A DNA stretch of 61,768 nucleotides, taken from Nocardiopsis halophila DSM 44494. Its GTDB lineage: Bacteria > Actinomycetota > Actinomycetes > Streptosporangiales > Streptosporangiaceae. Each line of letters begins with the position of its first letter. Positions within the stretch are counted from its first letter, which is position 1. The DNA is taken from positions 1 through 61,768 of the forward strand of contig NZ_ANAD01000047.1 of the NCBI RefSeq assembly GCF_000341245.1, in the 5' to 3' direction. A program made the position numbers and the translations under genes. Of the stretch, positions 7,280 through 15,954 are shown piece after piece. The notes below the pieces were generated by a model. That model was not told the DNA's origin. It saw nothing but the letters and a program-made list of their open reading frames with translations, and searched no databases.

Positions 7280-8314
7280 TCATTCGGGCAGGTCGAGCCA
7301 CCCGGTGCGCACGTGCCAGTGGCCGCCGGCGGCGACGTGGTCGGCCGTGGCGCGCTCCAGGCGGGTGGTGCGGCGGGCGCGCGCGGGGTCGGCCCGGGGG
7401 CTGTGGTGGATGAAGCGGAACACGTCGTCGTCGCCGGGGGCGGGTTCGTCGACCAGGGTGAACAGCTTCTGGAAGCGGGCGATGTTGCCGTCGTGGCCCA
7501 GGTGGTCGTTGAGGCGGGGGTCCAGCATCCAGGAGGAGCAGGTGGCCACCGGGTAATCGGCGCCCAGGCGGGTGCGGAAGAAGGGGCGGGCGCGGCGCAG
7601 GGAGTCGGCGACGTCGCCGGCGTCCAGGGGCGGGCCGGCGGGGATGTGGATGCGCAGGCAGGGGGCGCCGGGGGCCAGGTCGGGGCGGCCCAGGGCGCGG
7701 GCGCGGGCGTGGTCGAACCAGCGGACCGAGGCCTGGGTGGCCAGGACGTTGGGCTCGTACTGCAGGCGGCCCAGCTCGTACAGGCCCGAGCGGAACTGCA
7801 GGGCGACCCAGCCGGCGGTCTCCAGGCCGGTGCGGCCGAACATTCGGCGGTTGGCGGCGACCTGGCGGCCCACGTCGCGCAGGGTGGCGCGGGTGACGTC
7901 CTCGGGTACGCCCAGGGCGCGCTGGTGCTCCAGGTACCAGGGCAGGGACAGGGCGAAGGCGATGACGGGGGCGCAGCGGGCCCGGGGGTCCTCTGCCGTG
8001 TGCAGGGCGGGCCAGTCCTGCCAGGCCGGGGCGGTGCCGGCGTCGGCGGCGGCGCGGGCGGCCAGGCGTTCGACCAGGTGGAGCAGGCCGGGGGGCCAGG
8101 TCGCGTCGGGCCAGGCGGCGCGGATCTCTGCGCGGTCGGGCTCGGGCAGGGCGAAGGGGGCCAGGAGGGGGTCGGGGTCGGCGGTCAGGGGGTCGGCGGC
8201 GCCCCGGGCGGCGGGGTGGGGCAGGTGGGCGGCGCTGCGCAGCCAGTGCGCGGCGGCGGCCTCCAGGCCGTGGCGTTCGCACAGCTCCTCGGCGTCGTAC
8301 CCGGGTCCGTTCAT
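7280..8314 (-). CDS. GNAT-like acyltransferase (NAT_N/GNAT_C type)
   Basis: 344 residues, soluble. The N-terminal helical part with HWLRSAAHLPHP, the core LPWYLEHQRALGVPEDV and the C-terminal ACLRIHIP/TCSSWMLDPRL/RFQKLFTL blocks fit the two-domain acyltransferase family found mostly in actinobacteria and Firmicutes (helical N domain, GNAT-like C domain). The acyl donor and acceptor are unknown. GGGAGAGG precedes ATG 8314 by four bases. It is divergent from an acyl-CoA-ligase-like gene 128 bp away; the pairing suggests activation and transfer of an acyl group, which is inference. Confidence 0.75.
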   Translation of the reverse strand: MNGPGYDAEELCERHGLEAAAAHWLRSAAHLPHPAARGAADPLTADPDPLLAPFALPEPDRAEIRAAWPDATWPPGLLHLVERLAARAAADAGTAPAWQDWPALHTAEDPRARCAPVIAFALSLPWYLEHQRALGVPEDVTRATLRDVGRQVAANRRMFGRTGLETAGWVALQFRSGLYELGRLQYEPNVLATQASVRWFDHARARALGRPDLAPGAPCLRIHIPAGPPLDAGDVADSLRRARPFFRTRLGADYPVATCSSWMLDPRLNDHLGHDGNIARFQKLFTLVDEPAPGDDDVFRFIHHSPRADPARARRTTRLERATADHVAAGGHWHVRTGWLDLPE

Positions 8315-8442
8315 CGGTCCTCTCCCCTCCCCCAGGCGCGGGCGTGCCCCCGGTGGATGAGGGCACCATCACACACCAAGGCATACTCTTGTACCGAACG
8401 CCGCCAACACCCCGATAGCGTAGAAAACGAGGACGCTCACCG

Positions 8443-10038
8443 ATGCCCACCCCGGCGCAGCAGGTACACGACTGGCTGGCCATGTACGACGCCCCGAACG
8501 CATCGGTGGCCCGCCTGTTGTGCGACCGGCATCCGGGCTCGGCCACGGCCGTCGTGGAGATCGGTGAGGACCTGGAGCCGTCGGTGCGCACCTTCGCCGA
8601 CCTGGCCGAGCGCTCGTCGCGCCTGGCGGCGGGGATGGCGCGCCTGGGGATCGGCCCGGGCGACCGGGTGGCCACGCTGCTGTGGCGCGGGTTCGACCTG
8701 GCGGCGACCGCGGTGGCGGCCTGGCGGCTGGGGGCGGTGCACGTTCCGCTGCTGACGGCCCTGGCGCCGGCGGCGATCGGCACGCGCCTGGCCGCGGCGC
8801 GGGCCCGGCTGGTGGTCTGCGAGGAGCAGGTGCGCCACAAGCTGCAGGACGCCGGGCCGTGGCGGGTGGCGGTGGCCGGTGAGGGGGGCGGCCTGGCCGG
8901 GGACCTGAGCCTGGAGGGGCTGGCCGCGGGGGCGGGCCCGGTGCCCGAGCCGGCGGCGGTGGGCGGCGCGGCGCCGTTCCTGCACCTGTTCGCGCCCGGG
9001 CCGGGCGGCATGCCGCGGGCCTTCGAGGTGCCGGTGCGGGCGCTGGCGGCCTTCCAGTCCCACCTGCGCTTCGGCCTGGACGTGGCCGAGGAGGACGTGT
9101 ACTGGAACACCCACGACCCCAGCTGGCACTACGGGCTCTTCCACGGGCTGGTGGCGCCGCTGGCGGAGGGGCGCTCCAGTCTGCAGCTGCGGGCGGGCGG
9201 CGACCCGGAGCTGGTGCTGGACGTGCTGGCCGAGCAGCGGGTGAGCAACCTGGTGGCACCGCCGACGCTGTACCGGACGCTGCGCTCGTCGGTCAAGACG
9301 CTGCCGCCGGAGGTGGCGGTGCGGCGCCTGTCGAGTGCGGGCGAGCCGCTGCCCGAGGGGGTGGCGGAGTGGGCGGCCGACGTGTTCGGCACGCCGGTGC
9401 GCGACCACTACGGGCAGGCCGAGCTGGGGGTGTGCGTGGGCCAGCACCAGCACCCCCAGGCCCGGGCGGCGGTGCCCGCGGGGTCGCAGGGCACGTGCCT
9501 GCCGGGCTGGTCGGTGGCGGTGCTGGACCCCTTCGACGACGTGGAGGCCGCCCCGGGGGTGCTGGGGCGGGTGGCGGTGGACGCCCACGACAGCCCGGCG
9601 TACTGGTTCGGCGGCTATGCCGGGGATCGGCGGGCGCGGCTGACGCCCGACGGCCGGTGGTTCGTGACCGGTGACACGGCGGTGCGCGACCGCCAGGGGT
9701 GCTTCTTCTTCTCCTCGCGGGACGAGGAGGCGATCCTGGCCTCGGGGTACCGGATCGTTCCGGGGGATGTGGAGACCGCGCTGCTGGAGCACCCGGACGT
9801 GGTGGAGGCGGCGGTCTACGGCGCCCCGGACGGTACGGGCGGGCGCACGGTGGCGGCCAGCGTGGTGCTGGCCGAGGGGGCGCAGGCGGGGGCGCAGCTG
9901 GCCGAGAAGCTGCGCGAGCTGGTGCGGGGGCGCTTCGCCGAGCACGCCTACCCGCGCACGATCGACTTCGTGGAGGAGCTGCCCAAGTCGCCGTCGGGCA
10001 AGATCCGGCGCTCGCGGCTGGGGCCGCGCCGGGGGTGA
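8443..10038 (+). CDS. AMP-dependent synthetase/ligase-like protein with degenerate P-loop
   Basis: 531 residues of the ANL superfamily. C-terminal motifs are good: YGQAELG (A5), VTGDTAVRD (A7), SRDEEAILASGYRI (A8 hinge) and PKSPSGKIRRSRL (A10, with the adenylation lysine). The phosphate loop, normally (Y/F)TSGTTGxPKG, reads FAPGPGGMPRAFEVP here, so ATP handling may be impaired or altered. Overall layout resembles acetyl- or medium-chain acyl-CoA synthetases. AACGAGGACG precedes ATG 8443. It is divergent from the acyltransferase gene. Function as a ligase is therefore likely but not assured. Confidence 0.82.
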   Translation: MPTPAQQVHDWLAMYDAPNASVARLLCDRHPGSATAVVEIGEDLEPSVRTFADLAERSSRLAAGMARLGIGPGDRVATLLWRGFDLAATAVAAWRLGAVHVPLLTALAPAAIGTRLAAARARLVVCEEQVRHKLQDAGPWRVAVAGEGGGLAGDLSLEGLAAGAGPVPEPAAVGGAAPFLHLFAPGPGGMPRAFEVPVRALAAFQSHLRFGLDVAEEDVYWNTHDPSWHYGLFHGLVAPLAEGRSSLQLRAGGDPELVLDVLAEQRVSNLVAPPTLYRTLRSSVKTLPPEVAVRRLSSAGEPLPEGVAEWAADVFGTPVRDHYGQAELGVCVGQHQHPQARAAVPAGSQGTCLPGWSVAVLDPFDDVEAAPGVLGRVAVDAHDSPAYWFGGYAGDRRARLTPDGRWFVTGDTAVRDRQGCFFFSSRDEEAILASGYRIVPGDVETALLEHPDVVEAAVYGAPDGTGGRTVAASVVLAEGAQAGAQLAEKLRELVRGRFAEHAYPRTIDFVEELPKSPSGKIRRSRLGPRRG

Positions 10039-10106
10039 TCCCGGCGGGGCGGCCGCGGGCCTGCAGGGGAACGTGCGCCTCCTCAGAGCCGGGCACAATA
10101 CGCCCC

Positions 10107-10655
10107 ATGCACCGACCCGTCGGCCTGCCCGTCCTCAGCGCCCGCCGGGGCACCTTCCTGCGCCCCTGGCGCATGTCGGACCTGGAACTGGTCCGCGAAG
10201 CCGCCCAGGACGACTACATCCCCGCCATCACCACGGTGCCCTCCCCCTTCACCGAGCACCAGGGCGCGGCGTTCATCCGCCGCCAGTGGGAGCGGACGGC
10301 CGCGAAGAACGGCTGCCCCTTCGTCATCGTCGACGCCGGGCGCCCGGTGGGAGCCGTCGGGCTCTGGCTCAACGAGGCGGACCAGGGGCGGGCCACCGCC
10401 GGGTACTGGGTCGCCCCCTCAGGGCGGGGGCGGGGAGCGGCCGCGTCGGCCCTGGCAACGGTCGCCGACTGGGCCCTGGGCGCGCTGGCGGTCCCCCGCC
10501 TGGAGCTGTACGTGGAGCCGTGGAACACCGCCTCGGTGCGCACCGCCGAGCACGCCGGCTTCCGGCGCCAGGGGCTGCGGCCCCGGTCGCGCACCGTCAG
10601 GGGCGCCCCGCGGGACATGCTCGTCTACTCCCTCCCGGTTCCGCGCGACCTGTGA
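10107..10655 (+). CDS. GNAT N-acetyltransferase (RimJ/RimL-like)
   Basis: 182 residues. The core shows the acetyl-CoA-binding motif with GYWVAPSGRGRGAAASAL (about residues 95-112) and the C-terminal ELYVEPWNTASVRTAEHAGF block typical of RimJ/RimL-type enzymes that acetylate protein N-termini, aminoglycosides or small amines. The substrate is not predictable. No Shine-Dalgarno sequence precedes ATG 10107; an AT-containing CACAAT lies just upstream, so translation may be leaderless. It follows the ligase by 68 bp in the same orientation. Confidence 0.85.
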   Translation: MHRPVGLPVLSARRGTFLRPWRMSDLELVREAAQDDYIPAITTVPSPFTEHQGAAFIRRQWERTAAKNGCPFVIVDAGRPVGAVGLWLNEADQGRATAGYWVAPSGRGRGAAASALATVADWALGALAVPRLELYVEPWNTASVRTAEHAGFRRQGLRPRSRTVRGAPRDMLVYSLPVPRDL

Positions 10656-10708
10656 GCGGCCGCCGCCGGTCCGCACCCGGCTCCGGCGCGCACGGACCAC
10701 CGCACCAC

Positions 10709-10728
10709 GCCCGAAACGGAAATCGGGC
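10709..10728 (+). terminator. hairpin after the GNAT gene
   Basis: GCCCGA (10709-10714) pairs with TCGGGC (10723-10728) around an 8-nt A-rich loop. It is short, with no T-run, but well placed 54 bp after the stop. Confidence 0.4.
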
Positions 10729-10860
10729 CCGCCCCGCCGACGACCCGCGGCCACCGCACCCACCTGCGCCGACACCCCCGCCCTCCACCCCCGCACACCC
10801 CCTGGCCCAGTGTGCTTCTGGTCTCCTCTGCGGGCCCCGGGGCGCGGGCAGGGGCGCCCA

Positions 10861-10895
10861 TCACCTAGGCTTGTGGGGCGGCCGGAGCCTAGTGA
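10861..10895 (+). promoter_or_regulatory. leader hairpin upstream of the helicase gene
   Basis: TCAC-C-TAGGCT pairs with AGCCTA-GTGA around a GC-rich loop, giving a ten-base-pair stem with one bulged C. It may be an RNA structure in the helicase leader or a DNA operator; CCTAGG-like palindromes can be either. Confidence 0.4.
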
Positions 10896-11103
10896 CCGTC
10901 GGGGAGGCCGCGACCCTTGTGCGCCCGCGGCCCCATGCGAAGGGGCCGGATCCGGGCATGCGGCGACAGCGCACTGCGGACGCGCGGCGCCGCGAGGGAC
11001 AGGTCCGCGCCCATCCACCCGCAGCAGCCTGCGGGCACCCCCGCGTGCCCGCACCGCGCGATGCCCCGACGGACACCGACGCCCGCGTCCCCAGAGGAGA
11101 TTT

Positions 11104-12975
11104 ATGGCATCCGCCGCCCCGACCCTGCCCTCCGAGCAGGACATGCAGGACATGGCAGCAGAGCTTCCCGAGTTCCACGAGCCGGCCCAGGCCGCCGAGC
11201 AGGCCGACCCCGCCCCCGAGGGCTTCGCCGCCCTCCCCCTGGACCCCAGCGTCCTGGCCTCGGTGACCGCCGCCGGCTTCACCGACCCCACCCCCATCCA
11301 GCGCGAGGCCATCCCGCCGCTGGTCGCCGGACGCGACCTGCTCGGCCAGGCCGCCACCGGCACCGGCAAGACCGCCGCCTTCGCCCTGCCCATCATGCAG
11401 ATGCTGGCCCAGCGCTCCGGGCGCACCCCCGGCGGCCCGGCCGCCCTGATCCTGGTGCCCACCCGCGAGCTGGCCGTACAGGTGTGCGAGGCCGTGGAGA
11501 GCATGGGCGCCGCTGCCCGCGCCCGCGTCCTGCCCGTGTACGGCGGCACCCCCATCGGGCGCCAGCTGCGCGCCCTGGAGCGCGGCGTGGACGCCGTCGT
11601 GGCCACCCCGGGCCGCGCCCTGGACCTGATGGGCCGCGGCGGCCTGGTCCTGGACCGGCTGTCCATGGCGGTGCTCGACGAGGCCGACGAGATGCTGGAC
11701 ATGGGCTTCGCCGAGGACATCGAGTCGATCCTGGAGCAGACCCCCGCCGACTGCCAGCGGGTGCTGTTCTCGGCCACCATGCCCTCGCGCATCGAGTCCC
11801 TGGCCCAGAGCCACCTGACCGACCCGGTGCGCGTGCGCATCGCCCCCGAGCAGCGCGCCCAGGGCGAGGCCCCGCGCGTGCGCCAGTGCGCCTACCTGGT
11901 CCCGCGCGGCTACAAGGAGGCCGCGCTGGCCCGGCTGCTGGAGGCCGAGGAGCCCGGCGCGGCGATCGTCTTCTGCGCCACCCGCGAAGAGGTCGAGCGG
12001 GTCACCGAGGCGATGAACGGGCGCGGCCGCCGCGCCGAGGCCCTGCACGGCGGCATGGGCCAGGAGCACCGCGACCGGGTGATGGGCCGCCTGCGCTCCG
12101 GCGCGGCCGACCTGCTGGTCGCCACCGACGTGGCCGCCCGCGGCATCGACGTCGACCACCTGACGCACGTGGTCAACTTCGGCCTGCCCGCGGCCCCCGA
12201 GTCCTACGTGCACCGGGTGGGCCGCGTCGGCCGCGCCGGGCGCGACGGTGTGGCACTGACCGTCATTGAGCCGCGCGACCAGCGCCGCCTCAAGGCGGTG
12301 CGGCGCGCCGCCTCCGGGCCGATCGAGGTCGAGCAGGTCCCCACCGTCGAGCAGATGCGGCGCCGCCGCCTCGAGCGCACCCGCCAGGCGCTGCAGGAGG
12401 CCCTGTCGCAGGACCAGACCGCACCGGCCGCCGCCGAGCTGGAGGAGGTCCTGGGGTCGCTGCGCGAGGAGTTCGGGGCCGAGCGGGTGGCCCTGGAGGC
12501 CATGCGCCTGGCGCACGGCGCCCTGGCTCCGGCCGCCGAGGGCGAGCAGGAGATCCCGCAGGTGCCGGTGCGCGCCGAGACCGACCGGCGGGGCCGGCGC
12601 GGCGAGCGCTCCGACCGCGACCGGGGCCCCCAGGGCCCGGGTCGGCGCGGAGGCGGCCGCGGCGCCTCGGGCGATCGGGTCCGCCTGTTCGTGGGGGCCG
12701 GGCGCAGCGCCCGGGTGCGCCCCCAGGACCTGGTGGGCGCGATCGCCGGGGAGGCCGGCCTGAACGGGCGCGACATCGGCGCGATCGAGATCGCCGAGCG
12801 CTTCTCGCTGGTGGAGGTTCCCGCCTCTGACGCCGACCGGGTCATCGACGCCCTGCAGGGGGCCATGATCAAGGGCCGCAAGGCCGTGGTGCGCCGCGAC
12901 GCCCGCGAGAGCGGCGGCGGTCCGCGCCAGGGCGGCGCCAAGCGCCGCCCGGCCACGCGCGCGCCCAGGGACTGA
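11104..12975 (+). CDS. DEAD-box ATP-dependent RNA helicase with DbpA-like RNA-binding tail
   Basis: 623 residues. An acidic N-terminal tail of about 45 residues precedes the helicase core: Q motif region, ATGTGKT with K89 (motif I), PTREL, the DEAD box near 192-195, SAT, and HRVGRVGRAGR (motif VI) near 360. A long basic RGGR-rich linker leads to a C-terminal DbpA/CsdA-type RNA-binding domain (GDRVRLFVGAGRSARVRPQD, about 520-600). Such enzymes remodel rRNA and mRNA in ribosome assembly and cold adaptation. AGAGGAG lies 6 bases before ATG 11104. It is monocistronic with a strong terminator after it. Confidence 0.93.
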   Translation: MASAAPTLPSEQDMQDMAAELPEFHEPAQAAEQADPAPEGFAALPLDPSVLASVTAAGFTDPTPIQREAIPPLVAGRDLLGQAATGTGKTAAFALPIMQMLAQRSGRTPGGPAALILVPTRELAVQVCEAVESMGAAARARVLPVYGGTPIGRQLRALERGVDAVVATPGRALDLMGRGGLVLDRLSMAVLDEADEMLDMGFAEDIESILEQTPADCQRVLFSATMPSRIESLAQSHLTDPVRVRIAPEQRAQGEAPRVRQCAYLVPRGYKEAALARLLEAEEPGAAIVFCATREEVERVTEAMNGRGRRAEALHGGMGQEHRDRVMGRLRSGAADLLVATDVAARGIDVDHLTHVVNFGLPAAPESYVHRVGRVGRAGRDGVALTVIEPRDQRRLKAVRRAASGPIEVEQVPTVEQMRRRRLERTRQALQEALSQDQTAPAAAELEEVLGSLREEFGAERVALEAMRLAHGALAPAAEGEQEIPQVPVRAETDRRGRRGERSDRDRGPQGPGRRGGGRGASGDRVRLFVGAGRSARVRPQDLVGAIAGEAGLNGRDIGAIEIAERFSLVEVPASDADRVIDALQGAMIKGRKAVVRRDARESGGGPRQGGAKRRPATRAPRD

Positions 12976-13008
12976 CACCGGCCCGCCGCTCAGGGCGGGA
13001 GGGCTCCG

Positions 13009-13041
13009 ACGGGGGCGGCACGCACTGCGCGCCGCCCCCGT
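13009..13041 (+). terminator. intrinsic terminator of the helicase gene
   Basis: ACGGGGGCGGC (13009-13019) and GCCGCCCCCGT (13031-13041) form a perfect 11-bp stem followed by TTTC. It lies 34 bp after the helicase stop codon. Confidence 0.8.
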
Positions 13042-13266
13042 TTCGCATGCCAGGGGGTGCCGTGACCGCAGGAGGGTGCGGGGAGTATTACTACAGCCTC
13101 GGCGCGCACTGACCGGCGCCTCCGTGGTCAACGGGTGCGAACCGGTGGGGGGACCCACTCGCCGGGCACCCGGATGCGGGGCAGAGCCCGGCCTTCGGCG
13201 TACGGCCGCCGACCCGCCCACCGGTGAACCGGGGCGGCCGGTATGCCCACCGTATGAGGGGCGCGG

Positions 13267-13986
13267 TCAGACCTGGGCCTGGCCTCCGTCGACGAACCAG
13301 TCGACGCCGTTCACGAAGCTGGAAGCGTCCGAGGCCAGGAACGTCGCCACGGAGGCGATCTCCTCCGGGCGGCCGATCCTGCCGAGCGGCACCTCCGAGG
13401 CGAGCTGGTGGTCGGGGCCTACGGCGCCGACCAGGCCCGGGGTCTCGGTCGGGCCGGGGCTCAGCGTGTTCACCCGGAACTTCCGTTCCTGCGCGCTGAG
13501 CGCCCAGCTGCGCACCGCCGCCTTCGATGCGCCGTAGATTTCCAGGCCCGGTCCGGGGCGGAGGGAGCTGGTCGATCCTGTCACGACGATCGAGGCGCCG
13601 TTCGACAGCAGGGGCAGCGCCTTTTGCACGGTGAAGACCGTGCCCTTCACGTTCGTGCCGAAGGTGGCGTCGGTGGCCTCCTCTGTGATCTCACCGAGAC
13701 GCTGAGGCACGGCGCTGCCGGCGTTGGCGACGAGCACGTCGATGCGGCCCGCCTCCTCGCGCACGACCGAGTAAAGGTCGTCGAGGTCCGTCTGTACCGA
13801 AACGTCGGTCCTCACACCGATGGCCGCCGGCCCGATCTCGGCGACGGCCGCGTCGAGCGGCTCCTGGCGGCGACCGGCCAGGAACACCCGTGCCCCCTGC
13901 GCAGCGAACCTTCTGGCGATGGCGAGGCCGATTCCGCTGTTGGCCCCGGTGACCACCGCCACCTTGTCTGCGAGTACTTCCGCCAT
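13267..13986 (-). CDS. short-chain dehydrogenase/reductase
   Basis: 239 residues, classical SDR. TGANSGIG at 13-20 binds NAD(P), NAG at 88-90, catalytic S138, Y151 and K155 (YGASK), and the usual GRIGRPEEIA and FVNGVDWFVDGG tail are all present, so it should be active. The substrate is unknown. ATG 13986 is chosen with GAGGAG 10 bases upstream; the TTG six codons earlier overlaps that ribosome site. It is transcribed divergently from a TetR gene across the 53-bp symmetric operator at 14005-14057, so it is almost certainly that regulator's target. Confidence 0.9.
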   Translation of the reverse strand: MAEVLADKVAVVTGANSGIGLAIARRFAAQGARVFLAGRRQEPLDAAVAEIGPAAIGVRTDVSVQTDLDDLYSVVREEAGRIDVLVANAGSAVPQRLGEITEEATDATFGTNVKGTVFTVQKALPLLSNGASIVVTGSTSSLRPGPGLEIYGASKAAVRSWALSAQERKFRVNTLSPGPTETPGLVGAVGPDHQLASEVPLGRIGRPEEIASVATFLASDASSFVNGVDWFVDGGQAQV

Positions 13987-14004
13987 GACGCGTCCACTCC
14001 TCAA

Positions 14005-14057
14005 TTCTTGACTCGTTCGTCCAGAACGCTAACCATTTTGGACGAACGAGTCAAGAA
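14005..14057. promoter_or_regulatory. symmetric TetR operator with divergent promoters
   Basis: Arms of 19 bp, 14005-14023 and 14039-14057, are exact reverse complements around 15 bp (right arm TGGACGAACGAGTCAAGAA). Each arm contains a -35-like TTGACT pointing inward, so the two divergent promoters overlap within the palindrome. It separates the SDR start (13986) from the TetR start (14074). The natural reading is mutual repression by the TetR protein. Confidence 0.85.
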
Positions 14058-14073
14058 CGGGTAGGGTGTCCCC

Positions 14074-14670
14074 ATGGCACGGCCCAAGAAGTTCGACGAG
14101 CGGCAGGTACTGGACACTGCCCGGGAGCGGTTCTGGTCGGGTGGGTACGCCGCCACGCGGATGGACGACATCGCCGAGGCGACAGGGCTCGGCAAGGGCA
14201 GCCTGTACGGCGCGTTCGGCGGAAAGCAGGAACTGTTCCACCGCGTGTTCGACGACTACTGCGGCTCCGTCGTCGATGCTGTGGGCCGGCAGCTGCGCGG
14301 CGACGACGCGGACGCCTACGCGCGGCTGTCCGCCCACGTGTACGCGGTGGCGGCGGCGACCGCCGCGGACACCGCCCACCGCGGATGCCTGCTGGCCAAG
14401 GGCGCCGCCGAGCTGGCCGAACACGACCAGACGGTGGCCGAGCGGGCGCGCGCGGCCATCGAGGCGCTGCAAGCCCTCCTGGAGGACGACATCGCAGCCT
14501 GTCAGCGCAACGGCGACATCGCCGCGGACACGGATCCGGGAAAGCTGGCCGCGCTGGTGCTGGCCGTGCTGCGCGGCATCGAAGCACTGGGCAAGGCCGG
14601 AGCGAGCGAGGAGACGCTGACCGGTATAGCCGGGACGGCCCTTGCCGTACTCCCCCGCCCCGCTCACTGA
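14074..14670 (+). CDS. TetR-family transcriptional repressor
   Basis: 198 residues. The N-terminal helix-turn-helix (ATRMDDIAEATGLGKGSLYGAFGGKQELF, about residues 26-54) is typical of TetR proteins, followed by an all-helical ligand domain with the HRGCLLAKGAAEL segment common in AcrR/YxaF-like members. It probably senses a small lipophilic or reactive molecule and represses the divergent SDR gene and itself through the palindrome at 14005-14057. The ATG sits only 17 bp beyond the operator with no strong Shine-Dalgarno sequence. Confidence 0.92.
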   Translation: MARPKKFDERQVLDTARERFWSGGYAATRMDDIAEATGLGKGSLYGAFGGKQELFHRVFDDYCGSVVDAVGRQLRGDDADAYARLSAHVYAVAAATAADTAHRGCLLAKGAAELAEHDQTVAERARAAIEALQALLEDDIAACQRNGDIAADTDPGKLAALVLAVLRGIEALGKAGASEETLTGIAGTALAVLPRPAH

Positions 14671-14905
14671 GCTTCTTCGGCCTGGCGGCCATGGGCGCCT
14701 CGAGCCCGCGCAACAGGCCCGGGACGGACCTGCGGCCGACCACCGTGCGGTTCCCGGGCACCTTCCCGGCCGACACTGCCTGGTTCCGGCCACGGTCGGA
14801 TGCGCAAGAACGGGCTCGCGGCCTTCCACGAGCGATCACCGGTCTTGGACGGATTCGCCCCCTGGATACACTGACCGCGCCCCACCTCGGCCGGAGGTCC
14901 TCTCA

Positions 14906-15442
14906 GTGCCGCCTGCGCTACCTGCACGAGTATTCGCCGTTGCCCCGCCTGCTCTGGTGATTCTCACCCTGTCCGGGTGCTCCTCCTGGGGCTGCACCGA
15001 CACGACGGCGGAGCGCGGTGAGGCCGGTGCCAGGGTGCAGGTGCTGGACACGGAAGGGCGGCCTCTCGGTGTCACCGCAGCGGTCCTCGACTGGCGCCTC
15101 GAGCCCCACCCGCAAGTGCCCTCCGAAGGCGACCGGGTCCACTTCTCCTTCCGCTTCGACGGCGCCGACGAATACTCCGACCGCGCGGTGGACGCCTGCG
15201 CGGTCGACGAGGACCGTGTGGCGTTGGGGTGTCGGACGGTTCACTCGTCCCAGGCGTTCGGGCCGGCCGAGGATCCCCTCACGGGCGGCGACTGGCTCGT
15301 CGTGGACGCCCCTGAGCAGGTTGCCGACGTGTTGTTGGTCCCCAATGACCAGTCCCACGACCGCCCCACCTGTGAAGTGGACGCCAAGGACGGTGGAGGG
15401 AGGCATCCTCCGGAACCCCCCGTCAGGGGGGACCGGCTGTAG
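14906..15442 (+). CDS. putative lipoprotein of unknown function
   Basis: 178 residues from GTG 14906, which has GGAGG 8 bases upstream. The N-terminus is hydrophobic and ends in LTLSGCSS, a lipobox with Cys at about residue 25, so export and lipidation at the cell surface are likely. The mature part begins with a Trp-Gly-Cys segment, has a beta-rich middle (DRVHFSFRFDGADEYSD) and several further cysteines that may form disulfides. I recognise no family. A strong hairpin at 15416-15431 overlaps the end of the gene. Confidence 0.7.
   Translation: MPPALPARVFAVAPPALVILTLSGCSSWGCTDTTAERGEAGARVQVLDTEGRPLGVTAAVLDWRLEPHPQVPSEGDRVHFSFRFDGADEYSDRAVDACAVDEDRVALGCRTVHSSQAFGPAEDPLTGGDWLVVDAPEQVADVLLVPNDQSHDRPTCEVDAKDGGGRHPPEPPVRGDRL
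15416..15431 (+). terminator. C6/G6 hairpin overlapping a stop region
   Basis: CCCCCC-GTCA-GGGGGG, extended by CCGG/CCGG flanks, located just before the TAG of the lipoprotein gene (15440-15442). Confidence 0.5.
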
Positions 15443-15517
15443 GGGGTGGGGCGGTCGAGCGCGTCGGCGGCCCACCGGGCCCGGTCCGGAAGACGGCGGA
15501 GCCCGGCGGCTGAGCCG

Positions 15518-15883
15518 TCAGGGCCCGCCGACACGGCCGCGACGGGCACCTCGCACGGCCAGGACCAGCCCCGAAGCGACGGGAACGGTCCACCACAGCT
15601 GGTACCAGAAGACCGCGTCCAGGCTCTGCCACGGAGTGCTGCCCAGGGCGGCCCCCAGCAGCCCGCCCAACGCGAAGACCCCCAAGGCGCCCGGAACCCG
15701 GCACGATCCGAGGGCGGCCAGGGCCAGAGCCGCCGCGCACCACACGGCCAGGAACACGCGGTGGGCGGCAGGGTCGGGGACGGGGGCGCCCCAGGCCCAG
15801 GCGGCCAGCGCGACCGAGGCGGCCGCGGCCCCCGCCGACAGCGCTGCGGACCAGGGCGTGAACGTTCCGGTAACGATGGCCAT
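15518..15883 (-). CDS. small hypothetical membrane protein
   Basis: 121 residues with about four predicted transmembrane helices (for example residues 12-32, 43-62, 67-85 and 92-110) and a basic C-terminal tail. ATG 15883 has GGAAGG about 10 bases upstream. No family is recognised. It is convergent with the lipoprotein gene and lies downstream of decayed genes in the same orientation. Confidence 0.6.
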   Translation of the reverse strand: MAIVTGTFTPWSAALSAGAAAASVALAAWAWGAPVPDPAAHRVFLAVWCAAALALAALGSCRVPGALGVFALGGLLGAALGSTPWQSLDAVFWYQLWWTVPVASGLVLAVRGARRGRVGGP

Positions 15884-15954
15884 CGCCCCGTTGCCTTCCC
15901 TGCCCGCCCGCGGCCCCTACCGCCTCGGGCCGAATCCGGCCCCGAGCCGCCCCC

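Larger units (their letters stand above)
10656..11103. other. long leader/intergenic region before the DEAD-box helicase
   Basis: 448 bp without a gene. It contains a terminator-like hairpin (10709-10728) close behind the GNAT gene and a second hairpin (10861-10895) about 210 bp before the helicase start. Helicase genes of this class are often controlled through long leaders, so part of it may be transcribed 5' UTR. Confidence 0.5.

Noticed and set aside
10861-13221. Open frame of 786 codons antisense to the DEAD-box helicase.
   Set aside because: Shadow frame: low-complexity His/Gln/Gly/Ala composition, no domain, and it covers a gene with all helicase motifs.
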